61,139 nucleotides of DNA from CBIHNH01 sp966211425 (GCA_966211425.1 CBIHNH010000001.1:1-61139); one strand, 5' to 3'; numbered from the stretch's first letter, positions 49,049 through 58,238 are shown. Notes: generated from the letters alone by a model not told the origin. Program-made: numbers and translations.

Positions 49049-49057
49049 TGCTATACT
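49049..49057 (+). promoter_or_regulatory. Extended -10 TGC-TATACT, leaderless type
   Basis: TATACT (49052-49057) with TGC in front ends eight bases before the dnaE ATG at 49066. Confidence 0.6.
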
Positions 49058-49065
49058 AGAGAGAC

Positions 49066-52000
49066 ATGACTGCGGGGGAAAATCAGGCAACGAAATCGGG
49101 GTTGAAGGCCTCGGATTATGTCCATCTACACAACCATACTCATCATAGTCTGCTCGATGGGCTGACAAAGGTTGATGAACTTGTTGACCGTGTCAAAAGC
49201 CTCGGGATGAGTGCGGTCGCGATGACCGACCACGGCACACTATCGGGGGCGATCGAGTTTTATAAAGCCTGCAAAGCGGCAGATATCAAACCGATCATCG
49301 GTATCGAGACCTATGTTGCGGCCCGTACGATTCACGATAGAGACCCCGCAAAGGACAAGGCACGGTACCATCTCATCTTGCTCGCTATGAACAACACGGG
49401 CTATCAGAACTTGATGCAACTGAGTTCGATCGCAAACCTCGAAGGTGTGTATTATAAACCTCGCATCGACCATGAGTTGCTCGAAAAGTACAACGAAGGT
49501 ATTATCGCGCTCAGTGCGTGTGCTGGTGGCGAGGTCGGTGAAAGTATCCGTTCCGGGAACTACGACGAAGCGAAGCGAATAGCCAGTTGGTACAAGCAGG
49601 TGTTTGGTGATCGTTATTACTTAGAGATCCAGGATCATAATGAATGGGATGTGCAGCGTTCTATCAACGAGGGTGTTCTAAAACTCGGCGCAGAACTCGG
49701 TATCGAGTGTGTGGTTACGAGCGACGCGCACTATATCGATGAGAGCGACCAAGAGGCGCACGAGATATTGCTCTGCGTAGGGACTGGGGCATATTTTAGC
49801 GACCAAGATAGGATGAGTTTGAAGGATTTCCATCTCCATGTTACTGATCCTGGTGACATCATAGAGAGATGGGGTACGCACAGCCCGGCGATCATCACGA
49901 ACACCAAAGCAATCGCTGACCGCTGCGATGTAACGCTAGAGTTTGGCAAGATACTTATCCCGACATTTCCAGTTCCAGAGGGCGAGACTGAAAAATCGTA
50001 TCTCGACACGCTTGTTTGGCAAGGCCTGGCCTGGCGTTATGGTGGCGTGAACACGCAAGAAGCAGAGACACTCTCGATCGAAACTTGTCGCACGAAACTA
50101 GATGACGCGATACTCTCGCGAGCCGACTATGAGCTCGGTGTTATTGACAGTATGGGATTCAACGGTTACTTTCTGATCATTCACGACTTTATCAGCTGGG
50201 GAAAGAACCGTGGTATTATTTTTGGTCCTGGCCGAGGGTCTGCGGCGGGCTCGATAATATCCTATGCGCTGAATATTACCGAGCTTGATCCACTCAAATA
50301 CGATTTGCTGTTCGAGCGTTTTTTGAACCCTGATCGCATCAGTATGCCAGATGTTGATATCGACATCCAGGATACTCGGCGTGACGAGGTGATCCAGTAC
50401 TGTGTCGAGAAATACGGTACTGAGCGTGTCGCGAACATCACGACTTTTGGCAAGATGGCTGCTCGTGCGGCGGTTCGGGATGTAGCCCGAGTCCTACAGG
50501 TACCGTATGGTGATGCTGATCGACTCGCTAAACTCATTCCAGCACCGGTCCAGGGTCGGCATATTCCGCTCAAAACGAGTATCGTCGAAGACGCAGATCT
50601 GAGACGTGAATACGAAACAAATCCAACAGTCAAGAAAGTCATAGATTTTGCGGTGCGCCTCGAGGGGACTATCCGCTCACACGGCGTCCACGCGGCCGGT
50701 GTCGTGATCGCCCCTGATGACATCGTAAAGTTCGCGCCACTTGAAATGGCTCAAAAGGGGGTTGTAGCTACGCAGTATCCGATGGGTCCGGTTGAGGATC
50801 TAGGATTGCTCAAAATGGACTTCCTTGGTCTATCTAACCTTTCGATCATCAATAACGCGCTCCGTATAATCCGAAAAGTGTACGATGTCGAAATAGCACT
50901 TAGTGATATCCCGCTTGATGATACGAAAGCCTATGAGCTCTTTCAGCGCGGTGATACCACAGGTGTTTTCCAGCTCGAGTCTGCTGGTATGAAACGCTAC
51001 CTTCGTGAACTCAAGCCAACGGTGTTTGAAGACATTGTAGCAATGGTGGCTCTTTATCGACCGGGTCCGATGCAGTTTATTGATGACTTCATTAAGCGTA
51101 AACACGGTGAAAAGGTCATTAGCTACCCACACGATAGCATGAAAGGTGCCCTCGAAACTACGTACGGTATCTTGGTCTACCAAGAGCAGGTCATGCAGAT
51201 TTCAAAGGAAGTCTGCGGCTTTACGGGTGGCGAAGCGGATACGCTCCGTAAGGCTATCGGTAAGAAAAACGCCGAGCTTATGGCAAAGATGAAAGACAAA
51301 ATGATTGAGGGTGGATCTAAGCACTCAGGGATTGATAGGGCATTGATGGAACGGTTCTGGAAGCAGCTCGAAGATTTTGCGGCGTATTGTTTCAATAAAT
51401 CCCACGCTGCTTGTTATGGCCTAATCGCCTACTGGACGGCATATCTGAAGGCACATTATCCTGATGCGTTTATGGCGGCACTGATGACAAGCGACCTCGA
51501 TAACACTGAACGGCTCGCTATCGAGATTAACGAGTGCAAGCATATGGGGCTGACTGTTCTGCCTCCAGATGTAAACGAAAGCTTCGTTGAGTTCGGCGTT
51601 GTCTCAGGAACGAAACAGATCCGATTTGGCATGGCGGCTATCAAGGGGGTGGGGACGGGTGCTGTTGAGGAAATCCTTCGTGCACGCGAGGACGGACCGT
51701 TTGAGTCGATAGCGGACTTTGCGCAGCGTGTCAGTACGAGGAGCGTGAACCGCAAAGCATGGGAGTCTCTCGTGCGAGCCGGTGCGTTCGACCGGCTCGG
51801 CGACCGGTCGGATATTTTGTTTAACATGGATACGATTCTTGGGTACGCCTCGAAGCTGCAAAAGGAACGGGCAACGAACCAGGCGGATCTATTTGGTGGG
51901 TTAGCTGAGGCTGTTGCTCTACCAGAGATTGCACTCGAAGCGGCACCGCAGAAGCATTCTGAAAAAGAACGCCTACAGTGGGAGCGAGAGTTACTTGGCC

Positions 52001-52713
52001 TTTATCTGAGCGCGCATCCACTCGATCGTTACGATGCTTATTTCGAAGAGCAAACCGTGCCACTTATCAGCCTAAAGCCGGAGCACGACAAAAAAGCGGT
52101 CGTTGTCGGTGGCGTCATCAGCTCTGTTCGGCAGATCATTACAAAGAGTGGCTCAAAAATGGCTTTTGTCGCCCTAGAGGACAAGATGGGTGAAGGTGAA
52201 GTGATCGTTTTTCCGAGCCTGTTCGAGGAAATCGGCAGCAAACTTATCCAGGACGAAGTCGTTAAGGTAGAGGGTAAGATCAGTAGCACGGATCGACAAG
52301 GGAACTCGCTGGGTGAAGCAAAGATCATCGCTGACGCCTTTATTTTTGTCAGCGGCGAAGAGCTCGATAGTTATCGCGCGACGGGTAAAAAGATGAAAGA
52401 GCTTAAGCCGCGAAAACCAAAATCAGCTGCTGCGTCAAAACTAAAGCAAGCTGAGGAGAAATACGACTATCGCCCGGTTGATGATCGCGAACCTCCACGA
52501 CTCTATGTTCGGGTGCTTGATCCCGCCGATCACGACAAGCTCCATGCCCTGAAAAAGCTACTCAATAACTTTGTCGGAGAGAGCGAGATTATCTTGGTTT
52601 TGGGCGCCGACAAATCCTCTGCAATGCGCTTACCTTTTAGGATCGATCCGCAACAAGCCTTGCAATCAGCCATCGGTGAACTCTATGGCGTCGAACACGT
52701 CGTATTAAAATAA
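49066..52713 (+). CDS. dnaE: DNA polymerase III alpha subunit
   Basis: This 1215-residue replicative polymerase has an N-terminal PHP domain (about 20-275, HLHNHTHHSLLDG and MTDHGTLSGAIEFY with conserved His residues). The palm follows, with PGRGSAAGSIISYAL and the catalytic aspartates in PDVDIDIQD. The fingers and later YRPGPMQFIDDFIKRKHG, CGFTGGEADTLRKAIGKK and FNKSHAACYGLIAYW motifs are intact. A C-terminal OB-fold (VVGGVISSVRQIITKSG) completes it. The PHP His/Asp set appears complete, so it could proofread. The transcript is probably leaderless. Confidence 0.96.
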   Translation: MTAGENQATKSGLKASDYVHLHNHTHHSLLDGLTKVDELVDRVKSLGMSAVAMTDHGTLSGAIEFYKACKAADIKPIIGIETYVAARTIHDRDPAKDKARYHLILLAMNNTGYQNLMQLSSIANLEGVYYKPRIDHELLEKYNEGIIALSACAGGEVGESIRSGNYDEAKRIASWYKQVFGDRYYLEIQDHNEWDVQRSINEGVLKLGAELGIECVVTSDAHYIDESDQEAHEILLCVGTGAYFSDQDRMSLKDFHLHVTDPGDIIERWGTHSPAIITNTKAIADRCDVTLEFGKILIPTFPVPEGETEKSYLDTLVWQGLAWRYGGVNTQEAETLSIETCRTKLDDAILSRADYELGVIDSMGFNGYFLIIHDFISWGKNRGIIFGPGRGSAAGSIISYALNITELDPLKYDLLFERFLNPDRISMPDVDIDIQDTRRDEVIQYCVEKYGTERVANITTFGKMAARAAVRDVARVLQVPYGDADRLAKLIPAPVQGRHIPLKTSIVEDADLRREYETNPTVKKVIDFAVRLEGTIRSHGVHAAGVVIAPDDIVKFAPLEMAQKGVVATQYPMGPVEDLGLLKMDFLGLSNLSIINNALRIIRKVYDVEIALSDIPLDDTKAYELFQRGDTTGVFQLESAGMKRYLRELKPTVFEDIVAMVALYRPGPMQFIDDFIKRKHGEKVISYPHDSMKGALETTYGILVYQEQVMQISKEVCGFTGGEADTLRKAIGKKNAELMAKMKDKMIEGGSKHSGIDRALMERFWKQLEDFAAYCFNKSHAACYGLIAYWTAYLKAHYPDAFMAALMTSDLDNTERLAIEINECKHMGLTVLPPDVNESFVEFGVVSGTKQIRFGMAAIKGVGTGAVEEILRAREDGPFESIADFAQRVSTRSVNRKAWESLVRAGAFDRLGDRSDILFNMDTILGYASKLQKERATNQADLFGGLAEAVALPEIALEAAPQKHSEKERLQWERELLGLYLSAHPLDRYDAYFEEQTVPLISLKPEHDKKAVVVGGVISSVRQIITKSGSKMAFVALEDKMGEGEVIVFPSLFEEIGSKLIQDEVVKVEGKISSTDRQGNSLGEAKIIADAFIFVSGEELDSYRATGKKMKELKPRKPKSAAASKLKQAEEKYDYRPVDDREPPRLYVRVLDPADHDKLHALKKLLNNFVGESEIILVLGADKSSAMRLPFRIDPQQALQSAIGELYGVEHVVLK

Positions 52714-52723
52714 TAAAAAATTG

Positions 52724-53749
52724 TTACTTAACGGTGCCGTAGGTTGTAAGGAGTATTAGGGCGGTTATGGCAGCAATAATGCTGGCATCGACGCCAGGAT
52801 GTGTTGCAACGAAATGCTCACCTGTCGTGATTGTCTGCTGGAAGGCTGAGCGATGGGTTAGGGCATAGCCAACTACCGATACGCAGACGAGGACTAAACT
52901 GATTATTGCCGTGACGGGTGCGCTTTTGTGTGTGAGCATACTGAGAACTGATATACGTGAGTTCGATCCGGTCTGGATAGCCGCTGTTGCGATAGGCGCA
53001 GCTTCAGTGGGTGCTGTATTTGGACTCGTGGCGTCTCCGGCCTCCTTTGCTGCGGGCTCGTTCGTCGGCTCGGCTGGACTGGTTGGCGGAGTTGCTTCAG
53101 GAGCAGGTGTGCTCGGTGACGGTTGAGTAGCAGCTGGCGTTGATGACGGAGCCGGCGGTGCTGGTGCGGGTGCCGCTGGAGCTACTGGAGCCGGGGCGGC
53201 GCTAGCACGTGACCCATAGTGCGCAACAACAATAGTCTGCTGGCCCTCGCTCTGATAACTCGGCGTGTTAACGATACCAAAGCCAACATCAATGTACTGT
53301 CCAAGAACATTCGCCTGGTGCGAGGGGCTATTCATCCAACCGTCAATCGTTGATTGGCTGGAGGAAAACCCATACGCTAAGTTCTCGCCAGCTCGCGTGT
53401 AGGAATAGCCTGCTTGCTGGAAAAAATACCATGGTTCAGTACCATCAGGCGCCGTGTGGGCCCAGTAGTTATGCGCTGCCATGTGCTCTGCTTTCATCTG
53501 CGCAGAGTTGTTGAGTTGCGCGTCCAGCGTCAGTGATCCGAGGCCGTTCGCGGAACGGGCAGTATTGGTCCCGCTGAGTAGGCCGCTTCGGCTCATTTCG
53601 GTCGCATAGGCAAGGACCTTAGGTGAAAAACTAATATTTCCCGGTAAAGATCCGGCATCAAGGCGTACGATGAAAAACGCTGCCAATAGTACCGTCAGAA
53701 AACCAATTCGACGGAGATGAAACACATGCTTTTTTTGTTTTTGTTTCAT
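52724..53749 (-). CDS. Secreted CAP-domain protein with C-terminal membrane anchors
   Basis: This 341-residue protein has an N-terminal basic signal helix (about 15-32) and a CAP/SCP domain (about 55-180). The domain has NTARSANGLGSLTLD, the conserved His/Glu positions in MAAHNYWAHTAPDG and AGENLAYGF, and SPSHQANVL. A Pro/Ala/Thr-rich linker (about 183-255) is followed by two hydrophobic C-terminal helices (about 275-300 and 315-340). CAP proteins act in wall remodelling, lipid binding or defence. The long linker and double anchor suggest surface display. An extended -10 TGA-TATAAT sits 13 bases before the ATG. Confidence 0.83.
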   Translation of the reverse strand: MKQKQKKHVFHLRRIGFLTVLLAAFFIVRLDAGSLPGNISFSPKVLAYATEMSRSGLLSGTNTARSANGLGSLTLDAQLNNSAQMKAEHMAAHNYWAHTAPDGTEPWYFFQQAGYSYTRAGENLAYGFSSSQSTIDGWMNSPSHQANVLGQYIDVGFGIVNTPSYQSEGQQTIVVAHYGSRASAAPAPVAPAAPAPAPPAPSSTPAATQPSPSTPAPEATPPTSPAEPTNEPAAKEAGDATSPNTAPTEAAPIATAAIQTGSNSRISVLSMLTHKSAPVTAIISLVLVCVSVVGYALTHRSAFQQTITTGEHFVATHPGVDASIIAAITALILLTTYGTVK

Positions 53750-53762
53750 GATGCTAATCGTT

Positions 53763-53771
53763 ATTATATCA
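53763..53771 (-). promoter_or_regulatory. Extended -10 TGA-TATAAT inside the rRNA methylase end
   Basis: On the minus strand TGA-TATAAT ends 13 bases before the CAP gene ATG at 53749 and overlaps the last codon of the methylase gene. Confidence 0.55.
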
Positions 53772-54260
53772 GGATTTTAACGAAAGACTATAGAGTGCTA
53801 TCCCGGTTGCAACGCTAACATTGAACGACTCCTTTGAGCCCTGCATTGGTATCTCCAGGAGTACTTCGCACTCATCGCGTAGCGCTCTGGTGATACCGTT
53901 CACTTCTTCGCCGAGCAGGAGGGCTATTTTTTCCGGCGGTCTGTAGTTGGGGAGTAAAACTGATCGTGTATCTTGTTCTAGTCCGACGATAACGTACCCA
54001 GCCGTCCTGAGCGCTGCAAAGTCGAGTGACTCTTGGTGTTCGAAAGGCACCAACGATTCCGCGCCGAGAGCTGTCTTATTGATCTGTTTAGTGATCTTTT
54101 CTGTAAGGTGGGGCAAGCGTGTATCGCCAGTGATGCGCGGGTAGGGAGTGTAGCCGCTACATATGATGCGGCGCACACCGAAACCTTCGGCCGATCGAAA
54201 AATCGACCCGACGTTGTGTGTTGATCGAATGTTATGGGCTATCAAAACTATTTCTTGCAT
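53769..54260 (-). CDS. TrmH/SpoU-family RNA 2'-O-methyltransferase
   Basis: This 163-residue SPOUT enzyme has the three motifs of SpoU: motif 1 HNVGSIFRSAEGFGV, motif 2 LLLGEEVNGI and motif 3 IPMQGSKESFNVSVATGI. They form the trefoil-knot SAM site and the catalytic Arg. It methylates a ribose of tRNA or rRNA; the target cannot be told. It shares a divergent promoter region with the pilB-like gene. Confidence 0.9.
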   Translation of the reverse strand: MQEIVLIAHNIRSTHNVGSIFRSAEGFGVRRIICSGYTPYPRITGDTRLPHLTEKITKQINKTALGAESLVPFEHQESLDFAALRTAGYVIVGLEQDTRSVLLPNYRPPEKIALLLGEEVNGITRALRDECEVLLEIPMQGSKESFNVSVATGIALYSLSLKS

Positions 54261-54272
54261 ACGGTGTTCTCT

Positions 54273-54278
54273 ATTATA
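54273..54278 (-). promoter_or_regulatory. -10 box TATAAT (minus strand)
   Basis: TATAAT on the minus strand ends 12 bases before the methylase ATG at 54260. Confidence 0.5.
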
Positions 54279-54302
54279 CCCGCTGATAATAGTTATGCTT
54301 TT

Positions 54303-54311
54303 TGGTACAAT
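54303..54311 (+). promoter_or_regulatory. Extended -10 TGG-TACAAT, leaderless type
   Basis: TACAAT (54306-54311) preceded by TGG ends eight bases before the ATG at 54320. It excludes the in-frame TTG at 54302, which lies inside the promoter. Confidence 0.6.
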
Positions 54312-54319
54312 CTAAGGAG

Positions 54320-55936
54320 ATGCCCGACGACCAAACCCAGAAGTACCGCGAACAAGACGAACAAAGCACGCAGCAACGAGCTGCACTTCTTGGGCTGCGC
54401 TACCTCGATAGCCGCGAGATTGCTGCGTCGACCCCGCTTGTTCCGGACATCTTGACGGTTGACGAGATGTATAAAGGGAAGCTTGTGCCGCTACAGGCCG
54501 GCGGTGATGATCAAGCCTATGTTTTTGCGATTACTTCAACCACACCTCAATCTGTTATGCGGGCAATAACTCAGTCGTATAACAACAACGGCCGTGCGGT
54601 TGAGTTTTTACTGATGAGCAATCTTGGGTTTCGTGATTTCATGAAACGATATGACCCGCCTCGAGAAGTGCACTACGATGATGTCAAGATAGCGCGTGAG
54701 GGTGACAGCGACACGCTTGCTGCCGTGTCTGAGACGTTGGAGTCGGTCAGCACCGACAAGATCATGGACTACATAATCGACCAGGCCGATAGGCTCGGTG
54801 CCAGTGACATACATATCGAGAACCAGCGCGAGAATGTTCGCATCCGTCTCCGTGTTGATGGTGCGCTGCATCCGATAGCCGAGATTAGTCGCGATAAATA
54901 CCGTGTTCTACAGGGCTCGCTAGCGTCACGCGCAAACCTGTCGACTGCAGCAACCGAACCGCAAACTGGTCATATGTCACGCGAGTCATCAATCGAGGCT
55001 GACAAGCTGATAAATATGCGTGTCGAAACTGTACCGACGGCCTATGGCATGGATGTTGTCGTCCGGTTATTTAACTTTGACGAGAGCATGCTAAGGCTCG
55101 ATAAGCTCGGACTTGCGGAGGGTTCGCTCGAGCAGATCAATGAGGTGATTAAACACCCGCACGGACTTGTGCTCGTCGTCGGGCCGACTGGTGCCGGAAA
55201 ATCCACCACACTTTTTAGTATCATCAACGCGCTTAACGACCCGTCACGTAAAATCCTCACCCTCGAGGATCCGATCGAGATCACCGTGCCTGGCGTAACG
55301 CAGATACCGGTTAATACGGGCGCTGGTGCAAACTTTGCTGATCACCTGCGTGCGGTACTCCGTCTCGATCCAGACGTCGTTATGGTCGGTGAGATTCGCG
55401 ACAATGACACGGCCAAGACCGCTATCCAGGCTTCGATAACCGGCCACCTCGTTCTCTCAACGTTCCATGCGAGTACGGCCGCTGCCGCATTTTCACGTAT
55501 GATCGATATGATTGGTCAAAACCCGATCTTTGCCAATGCGATCCAGATGGTGCTTTCGCAGCGCTTGGTGCGACGGCTCGATGATGTGACGAAAATCGAA
55601 TACGAACCGGACGAAGCCACGAAAAGCTGGATACGAGATAGTCTCGCCAACTTGCCTGAGGAGGTAGAAAAGCCAAATCTCGACGCTATAAAGCTCTATA
55701 GGCCAGGTAGCAGTGAGGACGTACCGTTCGGCTATCGGGGTCGTATTATGATCATGGAACAGCTGATGGTGACCCCTAGTATCCAAAAACTTATCCGAGG
55801 TGAGATGAAAGACATAGACGTTCGTGCCATCGAGCAAGCAGCGATCACCGATGGAATGATGACTATGCTGCATGACGGTATCCTCAAAGCTCTTCGTGGC
55901 GAAACGACGATCGAAGAGATTAACCGAGTTATTTAG
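54320..55936 (+). CDS. PilB/GspE-type secretion ATPase
   Basis: This 538-residue ATPase has an N-terminal GspE/MshEN-like domain (about 15-130), then the N2 and core domains. Walker A GPTGAGKSTTLF is near residue 290 (54320 numbering), with an Asp-box region EDPIEI, Walker B VVMVGEIRDNDTA and the His-box ASITGHLVLSTFHA. It would extend type IV pili. The tetracysteine zinc motif usual in PilB/GspE is missing: the corresponding loop YRPGSSEDVPFGYRG has no Cys. No other pilus genes lie in the window. It initiates with a leaderless-type promoter. Confidence 0.9.
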   Translation: MPDDQTQKYREQDEQSTQQRAALLGLRYLDSREIAASTPLVPDILTVDEMYKGKLVPLQAGGDDQAYVFAITSTTPQSVMRAITQSYNNNGRAVEFLLMSNLGFRDFMKRYDPPREVHYDDVKIAREGDSDTLAAVSETLESVSTDKIMDYIIDQADRLGASDIHIENQRENVRIRLRVDGALHPIAEISRDKYRVLQGSLASRANLSTAATEPQTGHMSRESSIEADKLINMRVETVPTAYGMDVVVRLFNFDESMLRLDKLGLAEGSLEQINEVIKHPHGLVLVVGPTGAGKSTTLFSIINALNDPSRKILTLEDPIEITVPGVTQIPVNTGAGANFADHLRAVLRLDPDVVMVGEIRDNDTAKTAIQASITGHLVLSTFHASTAAAAFSRMIDMIGQNPIFANAIQMVLSQRLVRRLDDVTKIEYEPDEATKSWIRDSLANLPEEVEKPNLDAIKLYRPGSSEDVPFGYRGRIMIMEQLMVTPSIQKLIRGEMKDIDVRAIEQAAITDGMMTMLHDGILKALRGETTIEEINRVI

Positions 55937-55938
55937 CG

Positions 55939-55947
55939 TGGTATACT
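55939..55947 (+). promoter_or_regulatory. Extended -10 TGG-TATACT
   Basis: TATACT (55942-55947) preceded by TGG drives the 125-residue gene, with a leader containing AGGAGG before the ATG at 55974. Confidence 0.55.
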
Positions 55948-55973
55948 CGGTCTAATCTAGGAGGAAACCGAGT

Positions 55974-56351
55974 ATGGAATACGATCATGATAGCGTGAAG
56001 CATGAGCGAACTGCGCCCGAATTTGAGGCGGTCGCAGGAGATTATTTAAATCATCGAAATGAAATGATCCAAACGCTCAAGCAGCTTGAACTGGCCGACC
56101 TCATCAGGCTCCTTCGCAAGGAAGACGACCCGATCAGTGAACTGGCTGGTTCTGCCGGCGTTTTTGGTGAGATTGCGGCTGTTCACTTTCCCGGTGAGAA
56201 TTCTGCAACGGCGTTTAATTTTTTGCTTAGTATGGGCTTGCGGCACGTAAAAGACGAAGAGCTGGATACTGAGGCGTCAAAAGCTAAGGACTGGATCTAC
56301 AGAGAGTGGCACGAAACTTTTGGGCTGGAACGGACTAGTACTAACGAATAA
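55974..56351 (+). CDS. Small acidic hypothetical protein
   Basis: This 125-residue soluble protein is rich in Glu and Asp with helical segments (AGDYLNHRNEMIQTLKQLELADLIRLL and FNFLLSMGLRHVKDEEL). No motif or family is recognised. It has its own extended -10 and AGGAGG site, so it is likely translated as a single gene. Its 3' end overlaps the convergent malic enzyme gene by 11 bases. Confidence 0.6.
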   Translation: MEYDHDSVKHERTAPEFEAVAGDYLNHRNEMIQTLKQLELADLIRLLRKEDDPISELAGSAGVFGEIAAVHFPGENSATAFNFLLSMGLRHVKDEELDTEASKAKDWIYREWHETFGLERTSTNE

Positions 56352-57474
56352 CCGCCGCGATAGCTGGTACGAGTCGCTCGTCAAAGACGCTCGGGATAAT
56401 TTCATCGGCTGACGGGCTCTCTACGAGCGAAGCAATAACTTCAGCCGCGGCGATCTTATGATCGTCGGTGATTTTACTGACGCCGTTATCGAGTGCTCCG
56501 CGGAAGATGCCCGGGAAAGCAATTGCGTTATTAACCTGGTTAGGGAAGTCGGACCGGCCAGTTGCGAGTACGGCGACGCCTGCAGCAGCAGCTATATCGG
56601 GCATGATCTCGGGTGTTGGGTTTGAAAGAGCGAACACGATAGGCTGCTCGGCCATTTTGGCGACCATATCGGCCGTGAGTAAGCCTGGCTTGCTTACTCC
56701 GATAAAGATGTCTGCATCGTTGATAGCGTCTTCGAGTGTTCCATCCACGGATCCATCGAGGTAGTCAAGTAGCGATTTCTTTTCATCGTTCAGGTCGGTG
56801 CGTTGTCGGCTGATGATACCTTTGCTGTCAACGGCAAGGATAGAGCCGACGCCGTACTGGTGGAGCAGCTTCATGATAGCCGTGCCTGCAGCACCGGCAC
56901 CAATCGTCACGACCTTGCAGTCCCCCAGGCTCTTCCCGGTAACTCTCATAGCGTTGATAAGTCCGGCTAAGACGACGACGGCAGTCCCGTGTTGGTCATC
57001 GTGAAATACCGGGATATCAAGCTCGGCCTTTAACCGGTCTTCGACCTCGAAACAGATTGGTGCCGCGATATCTTCGAGATTGATTGCGCCAAAGCTTGGC
57101 GCTATAGCTCTCACGGTTGCAACGATCTCATCTGCGCCGTGGACATCGAGGATAATCGGTACCGAGTCGATATCTGCAAACTGCTTAAAGAGCAACGCTT
57201 TGCCCTCCATGACGGGCATGGACCCCTTCGGGCCAATGTTGCCGAGACCCAGCACCGCTGAGCCATCAGAGATAACGGCCACGAGGTTGTTGGTCCAGGT
57301 GTATACAGGAAGCAGTGACGGGTCGTCCGCGATAGCCTTGCTGACGGCGGCAACGCCAGGGGTGTAGTACATGCTTAATTTCTCTTTTGTGAGTTCTGAA
57401 GTGTCACGAAGCGAGGTGGTGATTTTACCGCGGTGTTGTTGATGGGCCTGAAGGGCGAGTTCGTCGTAGTTCAT
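56341..57474 (-). CDS. NAD(P)-dependent malic enzyme, short form
   Basis: This 377-residue enzyme converts malate to pyruvate and CO2. The malic N-domain contains YYTPGVAAVSKAI and GSAVLGLGNIGPKGSMPVMEGK. INLEDIAAPICFEVEDRL and FHDDQHGTAVVVLAGL, with metal-binding Glu/Asp, follow. The NAD-binding domain has IGAGAAGTAI and ALSNPTPEI. Its length fits the compact bacterial form without the phosphotransacetylase-like extension. Its mRNA is probably leaderless. Confidence 0.92.
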   Translation of the reverse strand: MNYDELALQAHQQHRGKITTSLRDTSELTKEKLSMYYTPGVAAVSKAIADDPSLLPVYTWTNNLVAVISDGSAVLGLGNIGPKGSMPVMEGKALLFKQFADIDSVPIILDVHGADEIVATVRAIAPSFGAINLEDIAAPICFEVEDRLKAELDIPVFHDDQHGTAVVVLAGLINAMRVTGKSLGDCKVVTIGAGAAGTAIMKLLHQYGVGSILAVDSKGIISRQRTDLNDEKKSLLDYLDGSVDGTLEDAINDADIFIGVSKPGLLTADMVAKMAEQPIVFALSNPTPEIMPDIAAAAGVAVLATGRSDFPNQVNNAIAFPGIFRGALDNGVSKITDDHKIAAAEVIASLVESPSADEIIPSVFDERLVPAIAAVIR

Positions 57475-57481
57475 AACCTCT

Positions 57482-57487
57482 AGTATA
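57482..57487 (-). promoter_or_regulatory. -10 box TATACT (minus strand), leaderless type
   Basis: TATACT on the minus strand ends seven bases before the malic enzyme ATG at 57474. Confidence 0.6.
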
Positions 57488-57511
57488 CCTCTTTTATTTC
57501 TCTATATTTTA

Positions 57512-57520
57512 TGCTATAGT
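57512..57520 (+). promoter_or_regulatory. Extended -10 TGC-TATAGT for rplS
   Basis: TATAGT (57515-57520) preceded by TGC gives a leader of about 68 bases before the rplS ATG at 57596. A structured, possibly regulatory leader is possible, but I cannot identify a known L19 motif. Confidence 0.5.
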
Positions 57521-57595
57521 CGTTTGTTGAATGTGCGCATAGCGGCTATCCGTTATGTGACCGCCATAATAAACCCTAATACGTGAGCATGAGAG

Positions 57596-58117
57596 ATGTT
57601 TGAACTGATTCAGAAAGTCAACCAACAGCACATGAAGAAAAAAGTCGTCGACGTTCGTTCGGGCGACACTGTTCGTGTGCACCAAAAAATTAAAGAAGGC
57701 GCAAAAGAACGTACCCAGATCTTTGAAGGCGTCGTTATTCGTGTCGATCGCAAGGAAAGCTTGACGAGTCGGATTACCGTCCGCAAGATTACGAGCGGCG
57801 TTGGTGTTGAGAAGAGCTTCTTGCTTCACAGCCCACTCGTTCTCAAGATCGAAGTCACCAAGCGCTCAAAGGTTCGTCGCAACTACCTCAGCTACCTCCG
57901 TGGTCGTGCTGGTAAGAGTGCTCGTCTGACTGCAGTAAACTTCGATCGCGAAGCCGTTAACGATGTTCGTGACCGTGCTGCTGAAGCCGAAGAGGCTAAG
58001 CTAAAAGAGGAAACTGCCAAGGCCGCCGAAGCAGAAGCTGCTAAAAAAGCCGAAGCTGATGCAGAGCTCGAAGCCAAGGCTGCAGCTGTCGAAGCGGCAC
58101 ACAAGGAAAACGCCTAG
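57596..58117 (+). CDS. rplS: Large-subunit ribosomal protein L19 with long C-terminal extension
   Basis: The first 117 or so residues are canonical L19: PGD-like turn VRSGDTVRVHQKIKEG, FEGVVIRVDRKES, TVRKITSGVGVEKSF, HSPLVLKIEVTKRSKVRR and a basic YLRGRAGKSAR. A further 50-odd residues form an Ala/Glu/Lys helix (EAEEAKLKEETAKAAEAEAA) that is absent from most L19 proteins, which are about 115-125 residues. L19 lies at the interface of the two subunits near helix B8. The extension could reach a neighbouring site. A terminator follows. Confidence 0.93.
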   Translation: MFELIQKVNQQHMKKKVVDVRSGDTVRVHQKIKEGAKERTQIFEGVVIRVDRKESLTSRITVRKITSGVGVEKSFLLHSPLVLKIEVTKRSKVRRNYLSYLRGRAGKSARLTAVNFDREAVNDVRDRAAEAEEAKLKEETAKAAEAEAAKKAEADAELEAKAAAVEAAHKENA

Positions 58118-58137
58118 TTCCCTGAAGCAAGCTAACA

Positions 58138-58167
58138 AAAAACTCCCATCAGTCGGTGGGAGTTTTT
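58138..58167 (+). terminator. Terminator after rplS
   Basis: AAAAACTCCC (58138-58147) and GGGAGTTTTT (58158-58167) form a 10-bp stem with a T run, about 20 bases after the stop codon. Confidence 0.85.
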
Positions 58168-58202
58168 AATTCTGAGGGAAAATACTGAACAGGAGACAGC
58201 GC

Positions 58203-58232
58203 GGCGGGGTTGAGATGACGCCCAACCCCGCC
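58203..58232 (-). terminator. GC-rich hairpin after the zinc-ribbon gene
   Basis: GGCGGGGTTG (58203-58212) and CAACCCCGCC (58223-58232) are perfectly complementary, six bases past the minus-strand stop. No T run follows. Confidence 0.5.
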
Positions 58233-58238
58233 GATCGT

